Source of the DNA: M0108 sp963841065
GTDB taxonomy: Bacteria; Pseudomonadota; Gammaproteobacteria; Chromatiales; Chromatiaceae
Assembly (NCBI GenBank): GCA_963841065.1
Contig: CAWJBI010000033.1
Location: 86,475-150,474 of the forward strand
Direction: 5' to 3'
DNA length: 64,000 bases
Part shown: positions 52,801 to 61,713 of the stretch, in pieces
Numbering within the stretch: position 1 is the first letter of the stretch
Layout: every line of letters starts with the position of its first letter
Made by a program: the position numbers and the translations under genes
Notes under the pieces: generated by a model
Databases searched by the model: none
Told to the model about the DNA's origin: nothing
Seen by the model: only the letters and a program-made list of their open reading frames with translations

Positions 52801-53360
52801 CGGCCCCGGTCAAAATACCTGCCAAGGCGAAAGCCAAAACGCCCCTGGAGCCCACCTCGCCCGAACCCGAGACCCCGGCCCCCAGTCCGACCCCGAGTCC
52901 CCGCCGCCGACGCGCAGCCACCGAGGTCGCCGAGGAGGGAGAGAAACCTTTCGAGACCGAGGGCCAGGAAGCCGCCCCCCCTGCCTTAAAGGCCATGAAG
53001 GAGGTCCCCCCCGCTCCGGATGGACCGATCATGACCCCGGCTGCATTCCAGGCAGAGCCCAGCCAGGTTAGTTCCGAGCCCGAGCCCGAAATCCTCGCCG
53101 AAAGGACCAAGGCCCCCGCGCCAAGGAAGGCGCCCAAGCCCGCCGTGGGGGCCGAACCCATCAGCCCGGACAAAATGGCCCCGGCACTGGACACCCCGCC
53201 CCAGGCAAAGGCGGAAGAGGTTAAGGTGAAGGCGCCCAAAGCTAGCGAGCCCGCGACATCCAAGGCGCCCAAGACCCCCAAGGCCCCCAAGGTGGAACCC
53301 GCGGCAAGCGATCCGAAAGTCGCCGATCAGTCCCGTGGAGAAGCGGGAGACCGCGACTAG
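49851..53360 (+). CDS. rne: Ribonuclease E, several frameshifts
   Basis: Full-span gene of about 1,170 codons, central to mRNA decay and rRNA/tRNA maturation. It begins MKRMLINATQPEELRVAIVD, shifts near 49980 to ITRVEPSLEAAFVDYGAERH (S1 domain), then runs through VIIRSIRDHLRTDIGEIVVD, LPSGGSIVIDHTEALTSIDI (catalytic DNase-I-like Asp) and FIDMTPARNQREVENRLRDA. Further shifts near 51010, 51055 and 51280 include the zinc-link CPRCKGQGTIRGVESLA. The C-terminal half is disordered: an Arg/Glu-rich repeat (RREEVRRDEPRREEPRRDEP), Gly/Arg stretches and a Pro/Lys/Ala tail in two frames. The degradosome scaffold is poorly conserved, so its true end is less certain. Confidence 0.88.
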
Positions 53361-53585
53361 GTCAGGTCCCTGGACCCCGCACGGCAAGGACGCCGGCGGG
53401 TTCAGGCTCTTATCGCTTTTCGTCCCAGCAGCTCGTTGAGATACGAACGGCTAGATAGCGACGTTCGCTAACATCTCCTCTCATCGCTTCTTTTCCCAAC
53501 AGCCCGCCTGGATCTCCGGATGGCGTCCTGGAATTTGTGGCGGTCAGCGCCGCCAGGGATAGCCGGGGTTGGCCTTAGGTGCCAT

Positions 53586-54074
53586 TCACCTCCAGCGCTG
53601 CCGTATATCCTCCAGCAGCCCCAAGGCGGCGACCTCGACCAAATCGAATACCTGTTCGAAGCCCCGGGGGCCCCCATAGTAGGGATCAGGCACCTCGCGA
53701 ATGCCGTAATCCGGGGCGAAGTCCATCAAGAGTCTTAATTTACTGCGATGTACCGGAGGACAGATGGCCCTGAGGGCCTGATAGTTTTCCTGGTCCATGG
53801 CCAGAATATAATCGAAGAGGTCGAAATCCTCCCGCGCCACGCGCCGGGCACGCAAATCACTCAGATCAATCCCCCGCCTCAGCGCCGTCTCCCGCGCCCG
53901 TTCGTCGGGTGGCTCACCGATGTGATAGCCGTGGGTACCGGCGGAATCGGTAGCGATTAGTTCATCGCACCCCTCCCCTCGTAACAAATGCCGGAAGACT
54001 CCCTCCGCTGTGGGGGAACGACAAATATTTCCCATGCAAACGAACAAAATCCGCACCCTCGTTGCTTCGCTCAT
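53586..54074 (-). CDS. Low-molecular-weight protein-tyrosine-phosphatase
   Basis: A 162-residue phosphatase. The P-loop VCMGNICRSPTAEG (C-x5-R-S) is near the N-terminus, and the general-acid loop VPDPYYGGPRGFEQVFDLVE near the C-terminus carries the catalytic Asp (DPYY). Other family blocks: DSAGTHGYHIGEPPDERARE and RRVAREDFDLFDYILAMDQE. Such enzymes act on phosphotyrosine kinases of capsule synthesis or on metabolites. From the ATG at 54074 (MSEATRVRILFVCMGNIC). Convergent with rne across 225 bp that hold nothing recognisable. Confidence 0.93.
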   Translation of the reverse strand: MSEATRVRILFVCMGNICRSPTAEGVFRHLLRGEGCDELIATDSAGTHGYHIGEPPDERARETALRRGIDLSDLRARRVAREDFDLFDYILAMDQENYQALRAICPPVHRSKLRLLMDFAPDYGIREVPDPYYGGPRGFEQVFDLVEVAALGLLEDIRQRWR

Positions 54075-54374
54075 GGCAGCTCCCCCCGCGGTTGAATCCC
54101 AATCAGGATCATAGCATCGGCGCCGAATTGAACAAGAACCCAGGCCAGGCCCGAGGCGCCTCCTCCCTGGCCCAGCGCAACATCCAGGCGCCATCCGGGT
54201 GCCGCCAGCAGGCCTCTGGCACCCTTGAGGTGCGGTTCCTGCCTTGTTAGGAAGAGGATTAGCCAGGCCATGAGGCAGCCTTGGCCATCGGGAGATTAGC
54301 AGCGCCTACTATCCTGGGGCCAGCAAGTAGTATTCAATCTACTGTTAATATTGAAACTCCCGGGAATACCCTCG

Positions 54375-54521
54375 CCTATGCAGGGTTCAACCCCAAGGAG
54401 GCATCGCAAGCATGGCACGGATTCTGCTAATACTTAAGCGAGGAACAGTCTTGTTCCGACACCTCCGTTCTCGAACCTCCTCAGTGGTGAATTACCCCGT
54501 CTTTATGGCGGGGTTTTTTTT
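54375..54521 (+). ncRNA. Candidate small RNA (or leader peptide RNA) ending at a terminator
   Basis: The plus strand between the phosphatase start (54074) and the OsmC stop (54532) carries an intrinsic terminator with no gene upstream of it. Upstream are small stems (CCCT-N9-AGGG near 54372-54388; GGGTT-C-AACCC) and an AAGGAGG (54395-54402) that could pair with CCTCC at 54460-54480. A 78-codon frame starting at 54412 would run through the terminator and into the antisense of OsmC, so it is unlikely to be a real protein. The 5' end is not mapped; the start given is approximate. Confidence 0.4.
54495..54521 (+). terminator. Rho-independent terminator, plus strand
   Basis: CCCCG-N9-CGGGG (54495-54513) followed at once by eight T. 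On the minus strand no T run follows, so it does not terminate the OsmC gene beside it. Its orientation implies a plus-strand transcript from the 54.1-54.5 kb gap. Confidence 0.8.
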
Positions 54522-54531
54522 GGGTTTGCGC

Positions 54532-54930
54532 CTATTCCACTACCAGGATCTCGAAGCTGGGAGGGTTCTGGATGTGTTTCTTGACGGCACACAGCTCGAT
54601 GGACTTGAGGATGCTGGAGCGATACTTGTCCGGGAAGCCAGCGGGTAACCGCAATTGGTAGCGCACGCTGGCAGTCAGGGGATTGGCTGGATCCCGATCC
54701 CAGTCCAGGCTCAAGGCCAGGCCCTCGGTCGATAAGTCGCGGGAGGTGCAGAAATTGAGGGCATAAATGCCAGCGCAGGCTGCCATCGAACTCAAAAAGA
54801 GGTCGAAAGGCTCAGGAGCACTGGCTCCCCCACCCCCTTTAATAGACTGATCGGTATGGATCTCAAACTCGCGAACGCGGACATCGACCCGCTTTCCGCC
54901 AGGAAATGAGACTTCAAGATGCTCGCTCAT
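54532..54930 (-). CDS. OsmC-family protein
   Basis: A 132-residue OsmC/Ohr-fold protein. From the ATG at 54930 it reads MSEHLEVSFPGGKRVDVRVR, EFEIHTDQSIKGGGGASAPE, PFDLFLSSMAACAGIYALNF and CTSRDLSTEGLALSLDWDRD, ending PPSFEILVVE. The helix with FDLFLSSMAACAG holds the conserved reactive Cys; the second Cys is in the SIELCAVKKHIQNPP segment. Members reduce peroxides or act on small thiols. It follows nupC on the same strand with 34 bp between them. Confidence 0.88.
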   Translation of the reverse strand: MSEHLEVSFPGGKRVDVRVREFEIHTDQSIKGGGGASAPEPFDLFLSSMAACAGIYALNFCTSRDLSTEGLALSLDWDRDPANPLTASVRYQLRLPAGFPDKYRSSILKSIELCAVKKHIQNPPSFEILVVE

Positions 54931-54964
54931 GGACAAACTCCGCTGAATCGGTGAGCCCCAGGGC

Positions 54965-56222
54965 TCAATGAGGAAAGAGACTGATGAGGCCGACCACGGC
55001 GCCGGTGAAGCTGGTTGCCAGGGTACCGGCGACGATGGAACGGGGGCCCAGGGCCGTGATCTCGGCACGGCGCTCGGGCACCATGGCGCCCATGCCGCCG
55101 ATGAGGATGCCCAGGCTGCCGAGATTGGCGAAGCCGCACAAGGCGTAGGTCATGATGAGCCGCGACCGCTCACTCAAGGCACCCTCGGGCAGGGCCGCCA
55201 GTTCAATATAGGCCAGAAACTCGTTCAGGATGGTCTTGACGCCCATGAGGCCGCCGGCCGTTACCGCCTCGCTTGCGGGAATGCCCATCAACCAGGTCAA
55301 GGGTGCCAGCACCCAGCCCAGCAGGCGCTGGAGGCTGATCGCCTCGCCTCCCAGGGCCGGCAGTAAGCCAAGGAACTGGTTGACCAAGGCCACCAGGGCC
55401 ACCAGGACCACCAACATGGCCACGATATTGACCAGCAGCCCCACCCCGTCCAGGGTGCCCCGGGCAATGGCATCCAGGCTACTGGAATCCTGTCGGGGGG
55501 GTTCCCAATGCACTCCGTCGTCATCCCCGTCGGTCGCGGGGATCATGATCCGCGCCACCATGACGGCGGCGGGGGCGCTGATGATGAGATGCGATCAAGA
55601 GTTGTCCCAAGGCATCGGGGATGACCGCTGACAGGATACTGGCATAGATGACCATGATGGTCCCGGCGATCGTCGCCATGCCCGCCGTCATGATCAGAAA
55701 GAGGTCGCTGCGCGAAACCTTTTTCAAATAGGGCTTGATCAGCAGGGGCGATTCCACATGGCCAAGGAAGATATTGGCCGCCACCCCCACCCCCGCGGCA
55801 CCGCCCAGGCCCAGGGACTTGCGCAACAGCCAGGCGAAACCCCGCACTACCCAGGGCAGAACCCGCCAGTGAAAGAGCAAGGCAGAAAGTGCACTGACCA
55901 CCAGCACCATGGGCAGGGCCTGGAAGGCGAAAACAAAGGAACTGCCCCCGGCCTGGACCTCGAAGGGCAAGTCACCCCCGCCCACATAGCCAAAAACGAA
56001 GCTAGTGCCCGCGCGTGTCGCCGCCTCCAGGCTGGTCACCAGTTCGTTCAACACCAGGAAGAAATGGCGGAACAGCGGAATTTCCAACAGCAGCAGGGCG
56101 ATGAAGAACTGAAGGGCCAGGGCCACCAGGGCTGGCCGGTAACGCACCGCCCGACGGTTTTCACTGAACAGCCAGGTCAACAGAAAAAGGCCCACAAACC
56201 CGATCAAACTCTGCGACCACAT
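54965..56222 (-). CDS. NupC-type concentrative nucleoside transporter, one frameshift
   Basis: A membrane protein of about 419 residues. The first frame reads SLIGFVGLFLLTWLFSENRR, FVFGYVGGG, VLVVSALSALLFHWRVLPWV, GVAANIFLGHVESPLLIKPY and MATIAGTIMVIYASILSAVI, the central CNT substrate region. Near 55580 it shifts to VMVARIMIPATDGDDDGVHW and GTLDGVGLLVNIVAMLVVLV, then MGVKTILNEFLAYIELAALP and ALCGFANLGSLGILIGGMGA. Both halves fit the CNT family (nucleoside/H+ or Na+ symport). The shift lies at a G/C run and is probably a sequence error. Confidence 0.88.
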
Positions 56223-56267
56223 CGTGATGTTGCAATTCCCCGGCGCAGGCGCCTGCTTCAGGAAAAA

Positions 56268-56753
56268 TCAGGACCAGAGGGATTTCCCGTCCCGTTGCAG
56301 GCGCAGCAGATCTTCTTGAAAGGCTGGTGGGCCATGGCCGAATACCTGCTGTTGTTCCTGATACTCGCCCCCTACCAGGGTCTGTTCGGTATGGACGAGG
56401 GGGCGCCGTTGGGTCTCGGCAAAGTTTCGCAGCCAGGTCAGGGCCCGGGGCGGTATGCGCTTGCCCACTGGCACGGCGAGATCGACGGGCACCCCCTGCC
56501 ATTGGAATTTATTGAAGAGGACGATCACCCGAGCATTGTCCGGCTTCATCCAGTCCGGAAGCGGACTGGCGGCGATAATCCAGCCGCACGAAAAGTTGAC
56601 GCAAGGATCGATGGGGCGATTGAGATAGTCATCACAACCCTGGTGGGTGCTGTGGGGACAAGGGTGGCCGGGGAAGACGGGGACACCCTGAATCGTCATC
56701 TTGACCCAGCCATCGCAGCAGGCGGTACAAGGCTGGCAACTTCTGGTTTTCAT
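56268..56753 (-). CDS. Cysteine-cluster protein (YkgJ-like)
   Basis: A 161-residue protein. The N-terminal cysteines CQPCTACCDGW, HPCPHSTHQGCDDY and DPCVNFSCGW form a putative zinc- or iron-sulfur-binding cluster of the YkgJ/UPF0153 type, but the later part (RVIVLFNKFQWQGVPVDLAV, QTLVGGEYQEQQQVFG) does not resemble a known catalytic domain. The ATG overlaps the kdsB stop by 4 bp, so it is the last gene of the envelope operon. Function unknown. Confidence 0.65.
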   Translation of the reverse strand: MKTRSCQPCTACCDGWVKMTIQGVPVFPGHPCPHSTHQGCDDYLNRPIDPCVNFSCGWIIAASPLPDWMKPDNARVIVLFNKFQWQGVPVDLAVPVGKRIPPRALTWLRNFAETQRRPLVHTEQTLVGGEYQEQQQVFGHGPPAFQEDLLRLQRDGKSLWS

Positions 56754-57640
56754 GGCTTCAAGGCTCCGCCAGGGTCCGGAGATCCGCCCAAGGCCGCTTG
56801 ACCGCGCCCCAGGAAGTCCAGGAGGCGCTGGACATCGGCGGCGGTATCCACGCCGGGGCCCGGCTCCTCGGTGGCCAGGCCGACATGGATGCCCTCGCCG
56901 TGCCAGAGGACCCGCAACTGCTCAAGGGATTCGGCCAGTTCCAGGGGCGCGGGCGGCCAGACCACAAAGCGCGCCAGAAAGGCGGCGCGGTAGGCATAGA
57001 GGCCAATATGGCGCAGAAAGCGCCCGCCCGGCGGCAGGGTCTGCCGTCCGCCGTGAAAGGCGTCGCGATGCCAGGGGATGGGGGCCCGGGAGAAATAGAG
57101 GGCGTAGCCCTGGGCGTCGGTCACCACCTTGACCACATGGGGATCGAAGAGGGTCTCGGGATCCTGAATGGGGTAGGCCAGGGTCGCCATTCCGACGCGC
57201 CCATGGCCGGCCAGACCCGCCGCCACCTGATCCACCAGGGCGGGGGGCATGCCGGGCTCGTCACCCTGGAGGTTGACGACCAGGGTCTCGTCGGGCCAGC
57301 CACGCAGGGCGATGACCTCGGCGAGGCGGTCGGTGCCGCTGCGATGATCGGCGCGGGTCATGACCACCTCGGCGCCAAAGGCCTGGCAGGCGGCGGCGAT
57401 ACGCTCGTCGTCCGTGGCGATCAGGATCTCCTCCGCCGCCGTGGCCTGGGCGCGCTCATAGACATGCCGGATCAGGGGCTTGCCCGCGATCTCCAGCAAG
57501 GGCTTACCCGGCAGGCGCGAAGCCGCATAGCGCGCCGGGATGACGACCTTGAAGGGCAGGCGGGGCACCGCCAGGGAATCCGTCCCCCGGGTTCCCAGCC
57601 CGGTCCCACCCCTGGTCTCGGCCGACCCCGCCGCACTCAA
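56750..57640 (-). CDS. kdsB: CMP-Kdo synthetase (3-deoxy-manno-octulosonate cytidylyltransferase)
   Basis: A cytidylyltransferase activating Kdo for lipid A. It has FKVVIPARYAASRLPGKPLL, ILIATDDERIAAACQAFGAE, RADHRSGTDRLAEVIA, VVNLQGDEPGMPPALVDQ and YSRAPIPWHRD, then LEQLRVLWHGEGIHVG. The start is uncertain: a TTG at 57640 overlaps the ycaR stop (TTGA) with GAGG upstream but adds about 25 unlike residues; a GTG at 57568 (VPRLPFKVVIPA) fits the family N-terminus. All motifs are intact. It sits between ycaR and the cysteine-cluster gene. Confidence 0.93.
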   Translation of the reverse strand: MSAAGSAETRGGTGLGTRGTDSLAVPRLPFKVVIPARYAASRLPGKPLLEIAGKPLIRHVYERAQATAAEEILIATDDERIAAACQAFGAEVVMTRADHRSGTDRLAEVIALRGWPDETLVVNLQGDEPGMPPALVDQVAAGLAGHGRVGMATLAYPIQDPETLFDPHVVKVVTDAQGYALYFSRAPIPWHRDAFHGGRQTLPPGGRFLRHIGLYAYRAAFLARFVVWPPAPLELAESLEQLRVLWHGEGIHVGLATEEPGPGVDTAADVQRLLDFLGRGQAALGGSPDPGGALKP

Positions 57641-57825
57641 GCCTTGGGCACCTCTTCATCGGCGGGCAGTTCCCGCGCCTCCTCCTCCAGCATGACCGGG
57701 ATGTCGTCACGGATGGGGAAGGCCAGACGATCGGCGCGGCAGATCAACTCGGCGGCGGCCTTATCAAAATAGAGAGGCCCCTTGCAGAGGGGACAGACCA
57801 GGATATCCAGGAGTTTCTTATCCAT
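57637..57825 (-). CDS. ycaR: Trm112/YcaR-family small zinc-binding-like protein
   Basis: A 62-residue protein: MDKKLLDILVCPLCKGPLYF (C-x2-C), then ELICRADRLAFPIRDDIPVM (third Cys) and LEEEARELP. This is the UPF0434/YcaR pattern, related to the Trm112 activator of methyltransferases. In E. coli ycaR lies between lpxK and kdsB, the same place as here. It overlaps lpxK by 8 bp (shared ATGGATAA) and kdsB by 4 bp. Confidence 0.92.
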   Translation of the reverse strand: MDKKLLDILVCPLCKGPLYFDKAAAELICRADRLAFPIRDDIPVMLEEEARELPADEEVPKA

Positions 57826-58800
57826 TCTTCAGACCTTTCAAGGCTGCGGACAATTGACGCTCGAAGGCGGCGCTCGGGACCGCCTCCACGGGCAGAAACC
57901 AATGCTCGTCCCCGGCGAAGGGCTCAGGCACTTGACCGCATCCTTCTCGGTCATGATGACGGGCCCCGGGGGCCAGGTGGCGGCATCGGCGGCGGTGAAA
58001 CCATGGTGATCCGGGTAGGGGCGCTCGTCCAGATGCAGGCCCGCCTGGCGGAGCAGGGCGAAAAAACGCTCCGGGTTGCCGATCCCCGCCACCGCCGTCA
58101 CCCGCTGGCGCTTGAAGCGGGCCAGGGCCTGGGTCCGGGCCGGATGACGCAGATTCACCAGGTCCCCCGGTCGCAGGGCCAGGGGCTCGGCACCGGGCCA
58201 GGCCCCGCCGGTAGAGACCTTGAGCTTGATGTCCCGGCCGCGGGAGACCGGCTCGCGCAAGGGTCCCGCGGGCAGACAGAAGCCGTTGCCAAAGCCGCGG
58301 GCGCCGTCGATGACCAGGATCTCCAGATCACGCTGGAGCCGATAATGCTGCAGGCCATCATCGCCCAGGATGATATCGCAACCGCCCCCTTCCAACAGCA
58401 GCCGCCCCGCCGCCACCCGATCCGGCCCCGCCACCACCGGAGCGCCGGATCGGCGGGCCAGGAGCACGGCCTCGTCGCCCAGTTCCCGGGGATCGCTCGC
58501 CGCCGTCACCCAGCGCGGCCAGTCCCGGGCCGAGCCGCCATAGCCGCGCAGGACGATGCCGGGATGCCAGCCCTGCCGGCGCAAAAAGTCGCTCAGCCAG
58601 AGCACCAGGGGCGTCTTGCCCGTACCGCCCACGGTGAGATTGCCCACCAGGATGACGGGGACTGGCAGCCGCACGCTCGCCAGCCACCCGCGCCGGAAGG
58701 CCGATCGCCGTGCCGCGACCACCAGCCGGTAGAGACCGGCAAGGGGCACCAGGGGCCAGGACAGCCAGTGGCGGCCATACCAGATAGCTTCCAGCTTCAT
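57818..58800 (-). CDS. lpxK: Tetraacyldisaccharide 4'-kinase LpxK, one frameshift near the end
   Basis: Phosphorylates the lipid A precursor at the 4' position at the inner membrane. It has an N-terminal membrane-associated helix (LSWPLVPLAGLYRLVVAA), P-loop LVGNLTVGGTGKTPLVLWL, LRGYGGSARDWPRWV, DEAVLLARRSGAPVVAG, IILGDDGLQHYRLQRDLEIL and VIMTEKDAVKC. After this codon (near 57932) one base shift is needed to read PEPFAGDEHWFLPVEAVPSA and AFERQLSAALKGLKNG, the normal end, which stops at 57818 overlapping ycaR. The unshifted reading ends at 57838 with an unlike tail. Confidence 0.92.
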
Positions 58801-60575
58801 GGGGCCGGATCCGGCTGGGCATCGCTGAACTGCATCCGGTGAAGCCGGGCGTAATGGCCGTCCTGGGCAAGCAGGTCGGCATGGCTCCCCGTCTCCACGA
58901 CCCGGCCCTGATCCAGAACCAGGATCCGATTCGCCCGCTCGATGGTGGTAAGGCGGTGGGCAATCACCAGGGTGGTGCGATTGCTCATCAGCCGTTCCAG
59001 GGCCGCCTGAATATGGCGCTCGGCCTCGCTGTCCAGGGCCGAGGTGGCCTCGTCCAGGATCAGGATGGGGGCGTCCTTGAGCATGGCGCGGGCGATGGCC
59101 AGGCGCTGACGCTGGCCGCCGGAAAGCAGGATGCCCCGATCCCCGACCAGGGTGTCGAAACCCTCCGGCAGTTCCTGGATGAACTCCAGGGCATGGGCCG
59201 CCTCCGCCACCGCCTCCAGGGTCGCCTGATCGACCGGGCCCGGGTGGCCATAGGCGATGTTATTGCGAATGGTGTCGTTAAACAGCACCACCTCCTGGGT
59301 CACCAGGGAAATCTGGGCCCTCAGGCTGGCGAGGGTCAATTCCTGGGTGGGGATACCATCGATGAGGATTTCGCCCGCGAGGGGGTCGTAGAAGCGCGGC
59401 AGCAGACTGGCGAGGGTCGATTTACCGCTCCCCGACCGACCGACCAGGGCCAGGGTCTCCCCGGGCTCGATCACCAGATCCAGGTCCCGCAGCACGGGAC
59501 CCTTGTCCGCGTCATAGACGTGGGTCAGGCCACGAATCTCCACCCGCCCCTGGGCCCGGTCCAGGGTGCGGACACCGGTATCGACCTCGGCGGGCGAATC
59601 GATCAACTCGAAGAGGCTGTCGGCGGCGATGATGCCGCGTTGCAACTGATTATTGATCCCCGTCAGGCTCTTGATCGGCTGGAGCAGCAGGCCCATGGCC
59701 AGGATAAAGGACATGAAGGTGCCGACCGAGATGTCCTCCCGCAGCCCCTGCATGGTCGAGAGGTAGATGATGACCGCGATGGCGATGGCGGAAACCAGTT
59801 GCACCAGGGGCACGCTGATGGCGTTGGTGGCCACCATCTTCATCTGCAGGGATCGCGTCTTTTCGTTGACGAAGCTGAAACGCTCCGCCGCCCGGGCCTG
59901 GCCCCCAAAGGCCTTGACGACCCGATGGCCATCGATGGCCTCCTGGGCCACATGGGTCAGTTCCCCGACCCGGTCCTGGATGCGCTTGCTGTGACGGCGA
60001 AAGTGCTGGCTGGCGTAGCGAATGGAGATGCCCATGGCCGGACCCACCAGCAGGAAGATGGCCGAGAGCATGACATTGATGTAGAGCATGTAGGCCACCA
60101 GGCCGATGACGGTCAGGCCATCGCGGATGATGGTGGTGACGGCGGTCGTGGCGGCATCGGCGACGTTCTCGACGTTATAGGTCAGCTTGGCCAGGATCTG
60201 CCCCGTGCTCTGCGTATCGAAATAGCCGGCGGGCGAACGCAGCAGGTGCTCGAACATCTCCTGGCGCAGGTCGGCCACCACCCGCCGGCCCACCCACTGG
60301 AGACAATAGGTATTGATGAAGCCGGCGATGCCGCGCACCAAAAAGATGCCTAGCAGAATCAGGGGCATGGACTTGACCACCTCCGCATCCCGGTCGATGA
60401 AGGTGCCATCCAGCAGAGGCTTCATCATGGCCGCGAAGAGGGGCTCGGTGGCGGCATAGAAGACCATGCCCACGGCGGAAACGGCGAACATGCGCCAATA
60501 AGGCTTGGCGTAACCGATCAGACGCACATAGATGCGGCGAGCCGAGCCGGGGGCCAGGACATCGGGGCGGCTCAT
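58797..60575 (-). CDS. msbA: Lipid A export ATP-binding/permease protein MsbA
   Basis: A 592-residue half-transporter that flips lipid A-core across the inner membrane. Six N-terminal helices (about 30-320) precede an ATPase domain: Walker A LALVGRSGSGKSTLAS, Q-loop ISLVTQEVVLFND, signature LLSGGQRQRLAIARAML, Walker B PILILDEATSALDSEAE and H-loop VIAHRLTTIERANRILVL. The substrate loop LTYNVENVADAATTAVTTII is typical. Intact. The start overlaps the exbD stop (ATGA) and its stop overlaps lpxK, giving tight coupling. Confidence 0.95.
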   Translation of the reverse strand: MSRPDVLAPGSARRIYVRLIGYAKPYWRMFAVSAVGMVFYAATEPLFAAMMKPLLDGTFIDRDAEVVKSMPLILLGIFLVRGIAGFINTYCLQWVGRRVVADLRQEMFEHLLRSPAGYFDTQSTGQILAKLTYNVENVADAATTAVTTIIRDGLTVIGLVAYMLYINVMLSAIFLLVGPAMGISIRYASQHFRRHSKRIQDRVGELTHVAQEAIDGHRVVKAFGGQARAAERFSFVNEKTRSLQMKMVATNAISVPLVQLVSAIAIAVIIYLSTMQGLREDISVGTFMSFILAMGLLLQPIKSLTGINNQLQRGIIAADSLFELIDSPAEVDTGVRTLDRAQGRVEIRGLTHVYDADKGPVLRDLDLVIEPGETLALVGRSGSGKSTLASLLPRFYDPLAGEILIDGIPTQELTLASLRAQISLVTQEVVLFNDTIRNNIAYGHPGPVDQATLEAVAEAAHALEFIQELPEGFDTLVGDRGILLSGGQRQRLAIARAMLKDAPILILDEATSALDSEAERHIQAALERLMSNRTTLVIAHRLTTIERANRILVLDQGRVVETGSHADLLAQDGHYARLHRMQFSDAQPDPAP

Positions 60576-61017
60576 GGTGCCTCTGGCGTCCGGTTCGCGG
60601 CAAAGGAGAAGCGCGTCAGCCCGAGCTGGCTGGCCACGTCCAGGGCGGTCATGACGGCCTGGTGGGGTGTCTTGGCGTCGGCCATCAGCACCAGGGGCAG
60701 GTCCCCTGGCGCCCGGTCATCCGCCTCTGACCGGGCCTGGCCGATCGCCTCCCCCAGGGCCTTGCGCAGGGTGTCGGGCTGGGTGTCCGCGACTTGCGGT
60801 CGTTGACATAGAAGGCACCGCTGGCGTCGATGACCAGGGTCAGGGCCCGCGGCTCTGCCGCCACCTCGCCCTGGGCCTGGGGCAACTGGACCTTGATGCC
60901 TACCTCGTCCTTGAAGGTCGTGGTCACCATGAAAAAGATCAGCAGCAGGAAGACGACGTCGATCAGGGGCGCCAGATTGATATCCGGTGGCTCGGGACGC
61001 TGGGGACGCAGATTCAC
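60572..61017 (-). CDS. exbD: ExbD/TolR-family protein, one frameshift
   Basis: A 148-residue inner-membrane protein with one N-terminal helix (NLAPLIDVVFLLLIFFMVTT, with the proton-path Asp in APLIDV) and a periplasmic domain (EVGIKVQLPQAQGEVAAEPR, VIDASGAFYVNDRK). Near 60797 one base shift leads to DTQPDTLRKALGEAIGQA, LPLVLMADAKTPHQAVMTAL and DVASQLGLTRFSFAANR, ending at the TGA overlapping msbA. The GTG start overlaps the exbB stop (GTGA). With ExbB it forms a proton channel energising outer-membrane work. Confidence 0.9.
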
Positions 61018-61643
61018 GCCACCGCCTCCGGCAGGGCCTCGCGTTCGCCCTTGATGACCTCCACCAGGTTGAGGGCCTCCTCCTCCATGGCCAGGGCGAA
61101 CTGGTTGACGCGACCGTTGAAATAGCGATGGAACATGAGGCTGGGGATGGCCACCGTCAGACCCGCCGCCGTGGTCAGCAGGGCCTCGGAGATACCGCCG
61201 GCAAGGACACCCGGATTGCCAACGCCCGCGTCGATGATGACGGTAAAGATATCGATCATGCCAAAGACGGTGCCCAGCAGGCCCAGCAGGGGCGACACCG
61301 AGGCAATGGTGCCCAGGGTATTGAGGTAACGCTCCAGGTTGGCCACCACCTGACGGCCCACGTCATTGATAGCCTCCTTCATGACCTCCCGCGAGTGATT
61401 ACGGTTGACCAGGCCGGCGCTCAAGAGCCGTCCCAGGGGCGAGCCCTGGGCCAGGGCCTGGATCCGCTCCGGGGTCAGGGCCTGGTCGCGCTGCCACTGC
61501 CAGACCTGCTCCATCAGCCCCGGCGGCATGACCCGGCGGCGGCGCAGACTCCAGAGGCGCTCCAGAATGATGGCCATGGCGACCACGGAACAGGCCAGGA
61601 TGGGCCACATCAGCCAGCCACCGGCCCTCATCAACTCCAACAC
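61014..61643 (-). CDS. exbB: ExbB/TolQ/MotA-family proton channel protein
   Basis: A 209-residue protein with three helices: GGWLMWPILACSVVAMAIIL, LNTLGTIASVSPLLGLLGTV (with the conserved TIA.V.PLLGLLGTV) and GISEALLTTAAGLTVAIPSL. All are typical of ExbB/TolQ. It pairs with ExbD just downstream (4-bp overlap). The exbB-exbD pair in front of msbA-lpxK is a common gammaproteobacterial order, and its link to lipid A export is by context only. Confidence 0.93.
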   Translation of the reverse strand: MLELMRAGGWLMWPILACSVVAMAIILERLWSLRRRRVMPPGLMEQVWQWQRDQALTPERIQALAQGSPLGRLLSAGLVNRNHSREVMKEAINDVGRQVVANLERYLNTLGTIASVSPLLGLLGTVFGMIDIFTVIIDAGVGNPGVLAGGISEALLTTAAGLTVAIPSLMFHRYFNGRVNQFALAMEEEALNLVEVIKGEREALPEAVA

Positions 61644-61713
61644 GGGTCACTCACCTCTCGGGGACGCCTTGCACTGGGCGGCATGATACCCCAAGCCGGG
61701 CGCCGGAACCCGG

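Noticed and set aside
54412..54648. A 78-codon protein with a good ribosome site in the 54.4 kb gap
   Set aside because: It would be translated through an intrinsic terminator and into the antisense of OsmC. The RNA interpretation is more likely, though a short leader peptide is not excluded.
58839..60353. Plus-strand open frame of 504 codons opposite msbA
   Set aside because: Antisense of the intact transporter gene, dominated by Gly/Asp/Gln/His; no start context.
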